Positions 1-6,268 of a stretch of DNA of 6,454 nt are shown piece by piece (position 1 is the stretch's first letter; each line of letters starts with the position of its first letter). The stretch comes from Desulfobacteraceae bacterium (GTDB lineage: Bacteria; Desulfobacterota; Desulfobacteria; Desulfobacterales; SURF-7). The stretch spans positions 1-6,454 of the forward strand of contig JAUXCK010000163.1 of assembly GCA_030618925.1 (NCBI GenBank), in the 5' to 3' direction. The notes under the pieces are model-generated. The model made no database searches, was not told the origin of the DNA, and worked only from the letters and a program-made list of their open reading frames with translations. Position numbers and translations under genes: made by a program.

Positions 1-41
1 CACAGGCGCCATCTAACGAGAACAACGGCCAAACGATCTTT

Positions 42-47
42 AGGAGG
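42..47 (+). promoter_or_regulatory. Shine-Dalgarno site that fixes the acylase start
   Basis: AGGAGG lies 4 nt before the ATG at 52. It matters because the acylase frame has no stop codon from base 1 to 51, so an upstream start outside the window is formally possible. The strong site and the family alignment both favour 52. Confidence 0.8.
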
Positions 48-51
48 AATC

Positions 52-2214
52 ATGAAAAACAGGGTAAACATCTGGCGAGATAAATTCGGCGTTCCCCATA
101 TTGAGGCGGAAAACAGACGCGAGCTGTATTGGGGACAGGGGTATGTTCACTTTAAAGACCGGGGCCTGCAGATGCTTCTCATGCGTATTCTGGGCAAAGG
201 CCGGGCAAGCGAGTTTCTCGATTCAAGTGATGAAACACTGGCCATTGATACATTTTTTCGGCAGATGAACTGGTCCGGGCATACGGACCCTCAAGTGTCG
301 GTCCTGTCTGACAAGACAAAGGAATATTTGACAGCCTATACCCAGGGGGTGAATGCCGGGCTCACGGAACGAATCCCCTGGGAATTTAAACTTCTCGGAT
401 ACACGCCCGAGCCCTGGCAAATTCAGGACAGTATCATGATGTCCCGGATACTCGGATATCTGACGTTGAGCCAGTCCCAGGCGGAAATGGAACGGCTTTT
501 TGTCGAGATGGTGCAAAAAGGCGTGAGCCGGGACAAGCTTGAGGCGCTATTTCCCGGCCTTCTGGAAGGGCTCGACATTGACCTTGTTCAAAAGGTTTCC
601 CTCCAGGAAAGGATTGTTCCTGCTGAGGTGCTCTGGAACATTGCCGTACCGCGAATGATGGCGTCCAATAACTGGGTGATTTCAGGTCGAAAAACAAGGT
701 CTGGGAAACCCATTCTTGCGAATGATCCCCACCTGGAAGTCAACCGGCTGCCCAACATATGGCATGAGCTCGTGCTCAAGGTCAAAGACCGCTTTGCCAT
801 GGGGGGGTCGATGCCCGGTTTCCCCAGCATCCTGACCGGCCGAACATCAGACATCGCCTGGGGGGTGACGTATGCGTTTGTTGACGCCCTTGATTCCTGG
901 ATCGAGCAGTGCAGGGAAGGCAAATACTTTCGGAAGGACAGGGATCAGTGGATACCGTTTTCTCAGAGAAAGGAAATCATTCAGCGCAAAAAGAAAACAC
1001 CTGTGGAAGTGACGTTTTATGAAAATGAACACGGTGTACTGGATGGTGATCCAAACATTGAGGGCTATTATCTGGCCACCCGCTGGGCCGCTGCCCGGTC
1101 CGGCGCCCTGTCTCTTGATCGAATCATCAATATTTGGGAGGCAAAAACCGTTGATGAGGCCATGGATACCCTTGGCCAGGCTGAAACAGCCTGGAGTTTT
1201 GTCATGGCAGATAAAAGCGGCAATATCGGTTTTCAGATGTCCGGCCTGGTACCGCTCAGGCGGGACGGTGTCAGTGGATTTGTCCCTCTGCCCGGATGGG
1301 ATGAGGACAATGACTGGAAGGGATTTGCAGACCACCGGGATCTTCCCCGGGTGCTCAATCCGGATCAGGGTTTTTTTGCCACCGCCAATCAGGATTTAAA
1401 TGCATACGGCAGTGTGAACGCAATCAACATGCCCATGGGCCCGTATCGTGCAGATCGAATCAATGATCTGCTGCAGCGCAGAGATGATTTTGCGGTGGAG
1501 GATATGTTTGAGATGCATTTTGATGTCTATTCGACACAGGCGGAATCCTTTATGACGCATTTAAAGCCGCTTTTACCCGACACAAAACAGGGGCGGATTC
1601 TGGCCCAATGGGATTTTCAATATGACAAAGAGTCAAAAGGTGCATTTCTGTTCGAGGCCTTTTATTCAGAACTTTACAAAGAAATATTCGGTAAAAACGG
1701 GTTTGGCGATGCAGCATGTGATTTCCTTGCAAATGAGACCGGTGTTTTTGTCGATTTTTATCTTAATTTTGACCGGGTTCTGCTCTCTGAGGCATCAACA
1801 TGGTTTGGGGACGAAAACAGGGAAGCGCTGTACAGGAGGGTCGCTGCCAGGGCCCTTGATATACCGGTACGGGCCTGGGGGAACACGAGAAAATTTATGA
1901 TGAGGCATATTCTGTTTGGCGGGAAACTACCGGCCTTTTTAGGATTTGACAGGGGCCCGGTCATTGGTATCGGTAACCGGGCCACTATCCATCAGGGCCA
2001 GATCTATCGAAGCGCCGGCAGGGAAACAACCTTTATGCCTTCTTTTCGAATGGTCACTGATCTTTCAACAGATACGTCCCATACAAATCTTGCGGGAGGT
2101 CCGTCGGACCGCCGATTTTCCAAATGGTACATTTCGGACCTGGACAACTGGATTAATGGAAAGTACAAACCGGTCACACCGGACGATGGTCAGGAAAAAT
2201 GCCCTTTTCCCTAA
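52..2214 (+). CDS. Penicillin acylase family N-terminal nucleophile hydrolase (amidase/acylase precursor)
   Basis: This 720-residue protein has the full penicillin-acylase (S45) layout. Such enzymes are made as one chain, cut themselves into alpha and beta subunits, and hydrolyse amide bonds of acylated substrates such as beta-lactams, N-acyl-homoserine lactones or N-acyl amino acids. The N terminus carries the family motif RDKFGVPHI (9-17), followed by GYVHFKDR (30-37). The predicted nucleophile is Ser205 in ASNNW, which would become beta-subunit residue 1. Position beta23 is His227 (NDPH), as in cephalosporin and homoserine-lactone acylases; penicillin G acylase has Gln there. Asn446 (TANQ, beta242) matches the oxyanion-hole Asn, Arg466 or Arg469 matches the conserved Arg, and Asp278/Asp281 match the calcium-binding pair. 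The C terminus has the usual late motifs (SFRMVTDL, near 664-671). The protein starts directly at the alpha-chain motif with no signal peptide, unlike the periplasmic relatives. Substrate cannot be read from sequence. Confidence 0.93.
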   Translation: MKNRVNIWRDKFGVPHIEAENRRELYWGQGYVHFKDRGLQMLLMRILGKGRASEFLDSSDETLAIDTFFRQMNWSGHTDPQVSVLSDKTKEYLTAYTQGVNAGLTERIPWEFKLLGYTPEPWQIQDSIMMSRILGYLTLSQSQAEMERLFVEMVQKGVSRDKLEALFPGLLEGLDIDLVQKVSLQERIVPAEVLWNIAVPRMMASNNWVISGRKTRSGKPILANDPHLEVNRLPNIWHELVLKVKDRFAMGGSMPGFPSILTGRTSDIAWGVTYAFVDALDSWIEQCREGKYFRKDRDQWIPFSQRKEIIQRKKKTPVEVTFYENEHGVLDGDPNIEGYYLATRWAAARSGALSLDRIINIWEAKTVDEAMDTLGQAETAWSFVMADKSGNIGFQMSGLVPLRRDGVSGFVPLPGWDEDNDWKGFADHRDLPRVLNPDQGFFATANQDLNAYGSVNAINMPMGPYRADRINDLLQRRDDFAVEDMFEMHFDVYSTQAESFMTHLKPLLPDTKQGRILAQWDFQYDKESKGAFLFEAFYSELYKEIFGKNGFGDAACDFLANETGVFVDFYLNFDRVLLSEASTWFGDENREALYRRVAARALDIPVRAWGNTRKFMMRHILFGGKLPAFLGFDRGPVIGIGNRATIHQGQIYRSAGRETTFMPSFRMVTDLSTDTSHTNLAGGPSDRRFSKWYISDLDNWINGKYKPVTPDDGQEKCPFP

Positions 2215-2681
2215 GATCTTAACGTTGCCACCATCCTTTTGGGATTGCTCAGCAGCTTGAGGGCGGAAAGAATATCTTTGCACACAATATGGGCGGATAA
2301 CAGGGTTTGGACACTGGCGCCTTCTTCCTGAATCAGGGCGATTCCCAGGGCGGAATGTTTCAGCATGAGACAGTCGTTCCGGCCATTTCCAATGCTGACC
2401 GTAGCGTCGGTGTCCAGGTTTTTAATATACACCAGCTTGCCCTTGTCCTGTGCCTTCTGAGGCAGTATCGAGAGGGTCACGGGCAGATCTTCCAGTTGCG
2501 ATGCCGCTTTTCCGAATGTATCTGCTGTCAGCACATGTATGTCAATTTTATCAGACAGATCTTCCAGTATCTCTTTGACCCCGTCAATGAGATGACCGTC
2601 GCAGGCCATGGTCCCGTTGTAGTCCATCACCAGGTGCTTGAACTGCAGATGCCTGTATCCGGGTATCAATATGTCAATCAT
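2211..2681 (-). CDS. Capless HAD-superfamily protein, 'soluble P-type ATPase'-like (COG4087 type)
   Basis: This 156-residue soluble protein has a minimal HAD Rossmann core. Motif I is DYNGT (Asp20 nucleophile, Asn22), motif II is LTADTFG (Thr52), the motif III lysine is Lys79 or Lys81, and motif IV is GNGRND (97-102). The DYNGT, LTADTFG and GNGRND combination, and an ending like NPKRMVATLR, fit the small proteins called soluble P-type ATPases, which resemble the phosphorylation domain of P-type pumps but lack membrane and nucleotide-binding parts. Their substrate is not known to me. Asn22 replaces the usual general-acid Asp, so turnover may be slow or the protein may act through a stable phospho-aspartate. 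The start is preceded by GAAGGG at a workable distance. The gene lies 17 nt after the CNB gene and is probably co-transcribed with it. Its TAG stop overlaps the acylase TAA on the opposite strand. Confidence 0.88.
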   Translation of the reverse strand: MIDILIPGYRHLQFKHLVMDYNGTMACDGHLIDGVKEILEDLSDKIDIHVLTADTFGKAASQLEDLPVTLSILPQKAQDKGKLVYIKNLDTDATVSIGNGRNDCLMLKHSALGIALIQEEGASVQTLLSAHIVCKDILSALKLLSNPKRMVATLRS

Positions 2682-2698
2682 GAGGCACCCTTCATCTG

Positions 2699-3073
2699 TT
2701 AAATTGTGTTCATGGCCCTTAGCCGGGTCGCCAGCACCCTCAGGAGATCAAGGGAAAAATCCGGCACCTTTTCAATGAGGAACCGAAAGGCATATTCGTC
2801 GATGGCGGCGAGCCTGCAGTCCGTAACTGCTTTTACATCCGCGCTGCGTGCAGCGTTGTCGATGACGGCCATCTCCCCGAACGCATCTCCTTTTTCCATA
2901 ATAAACAATTGCCGCTCGCCGGCTTCAACCTGTACCTGACCCTCCATGACCACATACATGCTGTCACCCACATCCCCTGTACGAAAAACATAGTCCCCGG
3001 CCTTATATTTGTAAATCGCCGCTTTATCGAAAAAATCAGAATACTTTGTAAAATCAGGTGTGATGATTTTCAT
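2699..3073 (-). CDS. Single-domain cyclic nucleotide-binding protein (CRP/PKA-type CNB fold)
   Basis: This 124-residue protein is almost entirely one CNB domain. The beta-roll spans roughly residues 20-92, with the typical KAGDYVFRTGDVGDSMYVV stretch (24-42). The phosphate-binding cassette is at 65-78 and starts FGEMAVID. Glu67 and Arg76 would contact the ribose and cyclic phosphate; Ser77 after the Arg is the residue found in cAMP-binding CRP. A C-terminal helix follows (about 94-121, LLRVLATRLRAMN). There is no helix-turn-helix, kinase or channel domain, so it is not a transcription factor by itself; a sensor that acts on a partner protein is a reasonable inference. I chose ATG 3073 over an in-frame ATG at 3127 because AGGAG sits 5 nt before it, and the 18 extra residues of the longer form do not look like part of the fold. 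The HAD gene follows 17 nt downstream. Confidence 0.9.
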   Translation of the reverse strand: MKIITPDFTKYSDFFDKAAIYKYKAGDYVFRTGDVGDSMYVVMEGQVQVEAGERQLFIMEKGDAFGEMAVIDNAARSADVKAVTDCRLAAIDEYAFRFLIEKVPDFSLDLLRVLATRLRAMNTI

Positions 3074-3078
3074 GTTTT

Positions 3079-3083
3079 CTCCT
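3079..3083 (-). promoter_or_regulatory. Shine-Dalgarno site of the CNB gene
   Basis: On the minus strand AGGAG stands 5 nt before ATG 3073. It decides for the 124-residue form over the longer in-frame form that starts at 3127. Confidence 0.75.
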
Positions 3084-3129
3084 GCTGAATGCTGCATAAA
3101 ATTTAATTGATATTGGCCCGATCCCATGC

Positions 3130-3158
3130 ACGATATATAGAACCATACCCTATATCAA
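3130..3158 (-). promoter_or_regulatory. Possible sigma70-type promoter for the CNB-HAD pair
   Basis: On the minus strand TTGATA (3153-3158) and TATCGT (3130-3135) are separated by 17 bp. They match the consensus at 5 of 6 and 4 of 6 positions. The start would fall near 3123, leaving a leader of about 50 nt before ATG 3073. The 156-bp gap after the transporter gene (3074-3229) otherwise holds only AT-rich sequence and the small palindrome GAACGTTC (near 3186-3193). I see no clear terminator for the transporter gene there. Confidence 0.4.
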
Positions 3159-3229
3159 GAAAATCCTTCATCAAAGTTGGATGTTGAACGTTCATTTTTT
3201 TAATGGGTCTCGCATTCCATGGATCGATA

Positions 3230-3964
3230 TTAATTGATGATAACAGCCGCACCCGCCACGAGCAGCAACAGGGACACAACGAATTTGAATGATTTTTCAT
3301 CAATGCGGCGGTGCATAAATTCACCGATAAAAAGCCCGATCACCATTGAGGGCAGGAGCATCATGCTCAATTTGAAGGACGCGTAAGTCAGTTTTCCTGA
3401 AAAAATATACGAAGCGATCAAGATAGGGTTCATGATCAGCCATACAGCAGACAGGGTGCTGCGGAAGACAGATTTCGGCAGATTCAGTCTGCTGATCACA
3501 TACACAAGCAGGGGGCCGCCGGATGCGTACATGCCCTGCATGACTCCGGCGGAAATCAATGCGGCCGCTGATGTTGGTTTGGACAGAGGCCGGGGGCAGG
3601 CATCATTTTTCAGGAACCTGGCCAGTTCTTGCAGAGACAGCAGAATGACCAGGACACCCAGGATTTTTTTCAGGAGCTCGCCCTGGAAATAGCTAAAAAT
3701 GATGATTCCGACAATAAACCCGATGCCCATCATAGGGATGATTTTTCTAAACAGGACGGAGGTATTAATATAATTATAGTGCCTTAAAAGAATATACAGA
3801 TTTGCCAGCGGGGTCAGGGGAACCAGAATGGGCAGCAGCGTTTTAATCGGATAAAAATGCGCCCCCAGGGTCAGGGCGATGACAATGGTGCCGAAACCGG
3901 AGAAGGTCAGTGTAAAGTATGAGGCCGCTGTAATACAGGCCAGTATGATAAAGTGGGTGTCCAT
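3230..3964 (-). CDS. TauE/SafE (TSUP) family inner-membrane transporter
   Basis: This 244-residue, very hydrophobic protein should cross the membrane about seven or eight times. It shows the two-repeat plan of the sulfite exporter TauE/SafE family (COG0730). The first repeat begins near SGFGTIVIALTLG (22-34), and the second carries the signature GVMQGMYASGGP (140-151), followed by LPKSVFRST (162-170). Family members move small sulfur-containing or organic anions such as sulfite, sulfoacetate or thiosulfate; the substrate here cannot be assigned. Length is normal for the family. The ATG at 3964 is preceded in frame by TAA three codons upstream, so a longer start is excluded. No good Shine-Dalgarno site is visible, and a hairpin sits just before the start. 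The TPR gene ends 67 nt upstream on the same strand, so co-transcription or translational coupling is plausible. Confidence 0.88.
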   Translation of the reverse strand: MDTHFIILACITAASYFTLTFSGFGTIVIALTLGAHFYPIKTLLPILVPLTPLANLYILLRHYNYINTSVLFRKIIPMMGIGFIVGIIIFSYFQGELLKKILGVLVILLSLQELARFLKNDACPRPLSKPTSAAALISAGVMQGMYASGGPLLVYVISRLNLPKSVFRSTLSAVWLIMNPILIASYIFSGKLTYASFKLSMMLLPSMVIGLFIGEFMHRRIDEKSFKFVVSLLLLVAGAAVIIN

Positions 3965-3973
3965 TATGTTTTA

Positions 3974-3996
3974 TTCAATGGCAGCAAATGCCTGAA
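3974..3996 (-). repeat. Hairpin just upstream of the TSUP start
   Basis: TTCA-AT-GGCA, a GCAAA loop, then TGCC-TGAA gives two 4-bp stem blocks with a 2-nt bulge, 10 to 32 nt before the ATG at 3964. A smaller stem GCAC/GTGC (4001-4014) lies beside it, and the 8-mer TGCCTGAA recurs at 3989-3996 and 4012-4019. No T-run of terminator length follows on the minus strand. It could affect translation or mark an RNA-processing site, or be chance. Confidence 0.4.
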
Positions 3997-4031
3997 TACA
4001 GCACCCTTTAGTGCCTGAACGAAGTGGAAAA

Positions 4032-4433
4032 TCATTCGAGGTTCAACATTTTTCTGACATCATAAACAGATCGCTTCAGGCGGTCATCTTTGGCTTTTTG
4101 CTTGTCTTTTTTAACCCCTGATCGGGTAAGCTCTTTATCAACCCGGGGTTTATAATCGGGATCGAGTCTGACCGCACTTGAAAACCGTGCATCAGCCGCC
4201 TTGAATTCTCTCAGCTTGAGGTAGCAAATACCGATCTGAAAATGTGCTTCCGCATCTGTGGGTGTGTCATATATGCGCTTTTCGAGCAGTGTCGCCGCCT
4301 GCGAATACATGCCGGCCTGCATAAATTCTTTGGCTTTTGCGACATCCGCATTTTCATCAGCGTGTGCAATTAATGTAAACAAAACGAATAGTGATGTGCA
4401 GACAGTGAGCAAGGCAACCCGTTTAAACTTCAT
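4032..4433 (-). CDS. Small exported tetratricopeptide-repeat protein
   Basis: This 133-residue protein has a clear Sec signal peptide: Lys/Arg at 2-5, a hydrophobic core at about 6-22, and an AHA cleavage site before Asp26. The mature part is about 108 residues. A degenerate TPR-like helix pair at about 30-58 is followed by a good TPR at about 63-96, with alternating small and aromatic residues and the closing LDPDYKP. The last 35 residues are strongly charged and rich in Lys and Arg. TPRs bind other proteins, so a periplasmic adaptor or assembly role is likely, but the partner is unknown. Cys12 is inside the hydrophobic core and lacks a lipobox, so I do not call it a lipoprotein. GGAGGG stands 3 nt before ATG 4433. 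It lies between the murJ-family and TSUP genes on the same strand. Confidence 0.85.
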   Translation of the reverse strand: MKFKRVALLTVCTSLFVLFTLIAHADENADVAKAKEFMQAGMYSQAATLLEKRIYDTPTDAEAHFQIGICYLKLREFKAADARFSSAVRLDPDYKPRVDKELTRSGVKKDKQKAKDDRLKRSVYDVRKMLNLE

Positions 4434-4504
4434 AATCCCTCCAGGTTTGAATTAGGCAGCAGAATTTGTGCAAGGGCCCCATAACGTGCGGCCCGATCTG
4501 TATC

Positions 4505-4531
4505 TTTACATTAATTTGGGCATGGTGTCAA
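4505..4531 (-). promoter_or_regulatory. Possible promoter for the TPR-TSUP genes
   Basis: On the minus strand a perfect TTGACA (4526-4531) is followed after 15 bp by TGTAAA (4505-4510), or after 17 bp by TAAAGA (4503-4508). Neither -10 is strong and the better one is at a short spacing. The leader to ATG 4433 would be about 60 nt and contains a weak GGGCC/GGCCC stem (4474-4494). The -35 motif is the main support. Confidence 0.33.
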
Positions 4532-4539
4532 AATGTCTG

Positions 4540-4560
4540 TTTAATTGGGATGCAATTAAA
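4540..4560. repeat. Perfect 8-bp inverted repeat over the murJ stop codon
   Basis: TTTAATTG (4540-4547) and CAATTAAA (4553-4560) are exact reverse complements around the 5-nt loop GGATG. The TAA stop of the MurJ-family gene (4556-4558) lies inside one arm. The stem is AT-rich and lacks a following T-run, so it is at best a weak terminator. It could also be a protein-binding site. Confidence 0.5.
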
Positions 4561-6127
4561 ATATTGGTTTACGTCTGAATTTTCGAACCACCCGATCTGC
4601 TATCGCCTTGATCTCTTTTATACGGAAAACATATCCGACAGTCAGAAACAGCACGACAAAGACCATGCCGGTGATGCCTGAAACAGCCAGGCTCCCGAAG
4701 AAAGTGTCTGCATCTATGCCGGCTGCCAGCAGCGATCTGAATTTTTCCAGGAAAACCCCCAGTGGTGCGCTGATCAGAATGATTTTTAGAAAAAAGAGGG
4801 TGACAGTTTTACTTTCTCTGTTTTTACTTTTTTTGTTCCATAGCACATACAGCAGCGTCACCTGAAAAATGGCTGAAACCGAAAGGGCCAGGGCCAGCCC
4901 GATGACACCCAGCCGGTTCATCATGATCACATAAAGGGGGATACTTAAAATCACAGCCAGGGTTCCGAAAACTGCGGGAAAAATCGTGTTCTGCATGGCA
5001 TAAAATCCCCTGGCAACAACAGTTTGAGCAGCAAAGGCAACCGTACCGATTAAAATATAAACCATGACGGTTGATGTCAGGTCCGTGGCCGCGGCATCAA
5101 ATTTTCCCCTCTGGTAAATCATCAGAATCGTTTCATGTCGCAGGACCATCAGCAATACAGAAAAGGGGATAACGAGTGAAATGTAGCGCAGGGTGCTGTT
5201 CAGCAGGTTGTTCATCTCATCCAGCCTGTTTTCTGCAACAAGGCGGGCCATAAACGGATATGCGGCCACACCGACGGCCTGCCCGAAAAGGGCAACCAGG
5301 ACAAACATGACCCTGAAGCTGTAGTTTAAACTGGAGACAGCGCCTTCAGACAGATAGGATCCGAAAAATCGGTAAAAAATTTCTGTGGAAAACGTCATGG
5401 TAAGGCCCACCATCAATGGCAGGGTCAACAGGATGTATTTTTTCAGGTCAGGGTGCTTAAAATCGAGTCTGGGATAAAATGTCATTCCCGCCCGTTTTGC
5501 CCCAATCAGCTGAAGTACAAAATTTCCGATAAATGCGCCGGCCAGGACACCCCAGGAAAATCCTTCCACGCCGATCCACGGGCTTAAAATGATACCGCCG
5601 AAAATGATGCCGAGGTTATAGATCGGTGAGGCCAGGGCAGGGATGAAAAATTTTTCTTTGGCATATTGGACGGCCATCAGCAGGCCGCCGGCAAAAAAGA
5701 AAAACTGGGCCGGCATAATAATTCGTGTCATTCGGACAGCGTGCGCTCTTGAGGCAGGGTCCTTAAATCCAGTAGCCGCCATGAGTTCAGGTGTGAAAAT
5801 CATAGCAATTAAAATGAGTAAAACCATCAGGCTGCCAAAGCATGTGAGAATGATGGAAAAAACCTTCCAGCCTTCATCCTCCCTGTTCAGGCTGAGATAA
5901 TGGGCGAAGATCGGTATAAAGGTGATGGACAGGAACCCGCTGGCCAAAATATGATTCAGAACTTCAGGGATTAGAAAGGCAATCTGATAGGCGTCCACCG
6001 CTTTCCCTGCACCTGCTGTGTATGCGATAACCGTTTCCCTGAAAAGACCGAGAATGCGGCTCAGGAAAATCGAAATCGTCATTATGGCTGAAGCAAGGCC
6101 TACTTTTTTATAGATGGTTTTTTGCAT
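4556..6127 (-). CDS. murJ: MurJ/MviN-family lipid II flippase (MOP superfamily)
   Basis: This 523-residue polytopic protein matches MurJ, which flips the peptidoglycan precursor lipid II across the inner membrane. Length is close to E. coli MurJ (about 511), and the hydrophobic pattern fits about 14 helices. Family marks include SRILGLFRE (23-31), DAYQIAFLIPE (45-55), and the AKEKFFIPALASPIYN stretch (156-171). By alignment from memory, Arg24, Arg30, Asp45 and Arg272 match the essential E. coli residues Arg18, Arg24, Asp39 and Arg270. However, the block NLLRRIFAEG is VLNHILASG here, so the positions of Arg52, Arg53 and Glu57 are Asn58, His59 and Ser63; Asp269 and Glu273 also appear replaced. 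It is therefore a divergent member, and a paralogue for another lipid-linked substrate is possible. No strong Shine-Dalgarno site precedes ATG 6127. The TPR gene follows 122 nt downstream. Confidence 0.88.
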   Translation of the reverse strand: MQKTIYKKVGLASAIMTISIFLSRILGLFRETVIAYTAGAGKAVDAYQIAFLIPEVLNHILASGFLSITFIPIFAHYLSLNREDEGWKVFSIILTCFGSLMVLLILIAMIFTPELMAATGFKDPASRAHAVRMTRIIMPAQFFFFAGGLLMAVQYAKEKFFIPALASPIYNLGIIFGGIILSPWIGVEGFSWGVLAGAFIGNFVLQLIGAKRAGMTFYPRLDFKHPDLKKYILLTLPLMVGLTMTFSTEIFYRFFGSYLSEGAVSSLNYSFRVMFVLVALFGQAVGVAAYPFMARLVAENRLDEMNNLLNSTLRYISLVIPFSVLLMVLRHETILMIYQRGKFDAAATDLTSTVMVYILIGTVAFAAQTVVARGFYAMQNTIFPAVFGTLAVILSIPLYVIMMNRLGVIGLALALSVSAIFQVTLLYVLWNKKSKNRESKTVTLFFLKIILISAPLGVFLEKFRSLLAAGIDADTFFGSLAVSGITGMVFVVLFLTVGYVFRIKEIKAIADRVVRKFRRKPIF

Positions 6128-6201
6128 TTGAGCTGACCGTTGGGGTGTGTTCTCGTTAATCTCCCGGCTCTCTGCCCTGTTTAATCCATTATGCTGCGGG
6201 A

Positions 6202-6231
6202 TTGACCGGCGGTGAATCGATAAGGGATGAT
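6202..6231 (+). promoter_or_regulatory. Weak candidate promoter for the plus-strand gene at 6398
   Basis: TTGACC (6202-6207) and GATGAT (6226-6231) with an 18-bp spacer resemble sigma70 elements at 5 of 6 and 4 of 6 positions. It overlaps the murJ promoter face to face. The leader would be about 160 nt, so a closer promoter I cannot recognise is equally possible. Confidence 0.22.
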
Positions 6232-6268
6232 ATAGCCGAGCAGGGGTTCTTTATCAAGGATGATATGG
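6220..6268. repeat. 16-bp imperfect direct repeat, 33-bp period, in the divergent intergenic region
   Basis: Positions 6220-6235 and 6253-6268 match at 13 of 16 positions and share an exact core GGATGATAT (6225-6233 and 6258-6266). The 33-bp period is about three helical turns, so both copies face the same side of the DNA. The copies overlap the predicted -10 and -35 elements of the minus-strand murJ promoter. Paired operator sites are a plausible reading. Confidence 0.45.
6229..6257 (-). promoter_or_regulatory. murJ: Probable sigma70-type promoter for murJ
   Basis: On the minus strand TTGATA (6252-6257) and TATATC (6229-6234) are separated by exactly 17 bp, matching the consensus at 5 of 6 and 4 of 6 positions. 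The start would be near 6222, giving a leader of about 95 nt before ATG 6127. Confidence 0.5.

Noticed and set aside
15..25. The 11-mer TAACGAGAACA near the window start recurs inverted near 6145-6160
   Set aside because: An 11-base match between two places in a window this size is expected by chance, and the flanks do not match.
847..1335. 162-codon open frame on the minus strand inside the acylase gene
   Set aside because: It is antisense to conserved catalytic-domain sequence, its translation shows no recognisable family, and it has no clear ribosome site. It is a shadow of the real gene.
3074..3127. Longer start of the CNB protein at ATG 3127
   Set aside because: The extra 18 residues do not match the fold, and the AGGAG site belongs to ATG 3073.
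4398..4400. Cys12 of the TPR protein as a lipoprotein acylation site
   Set aside because: The residue before it is Val, which does not fit a lipobox, the hydrophobic core continues past it, and a normal AHA cleavage site follows at residue 25.
4474..4494. GGGCC/GGCCC stem between the TPR and murJ genes as a terminator
   Set aside because: The stem is only 5 bp with an 11-nt loop and no T-run follows on either strand.
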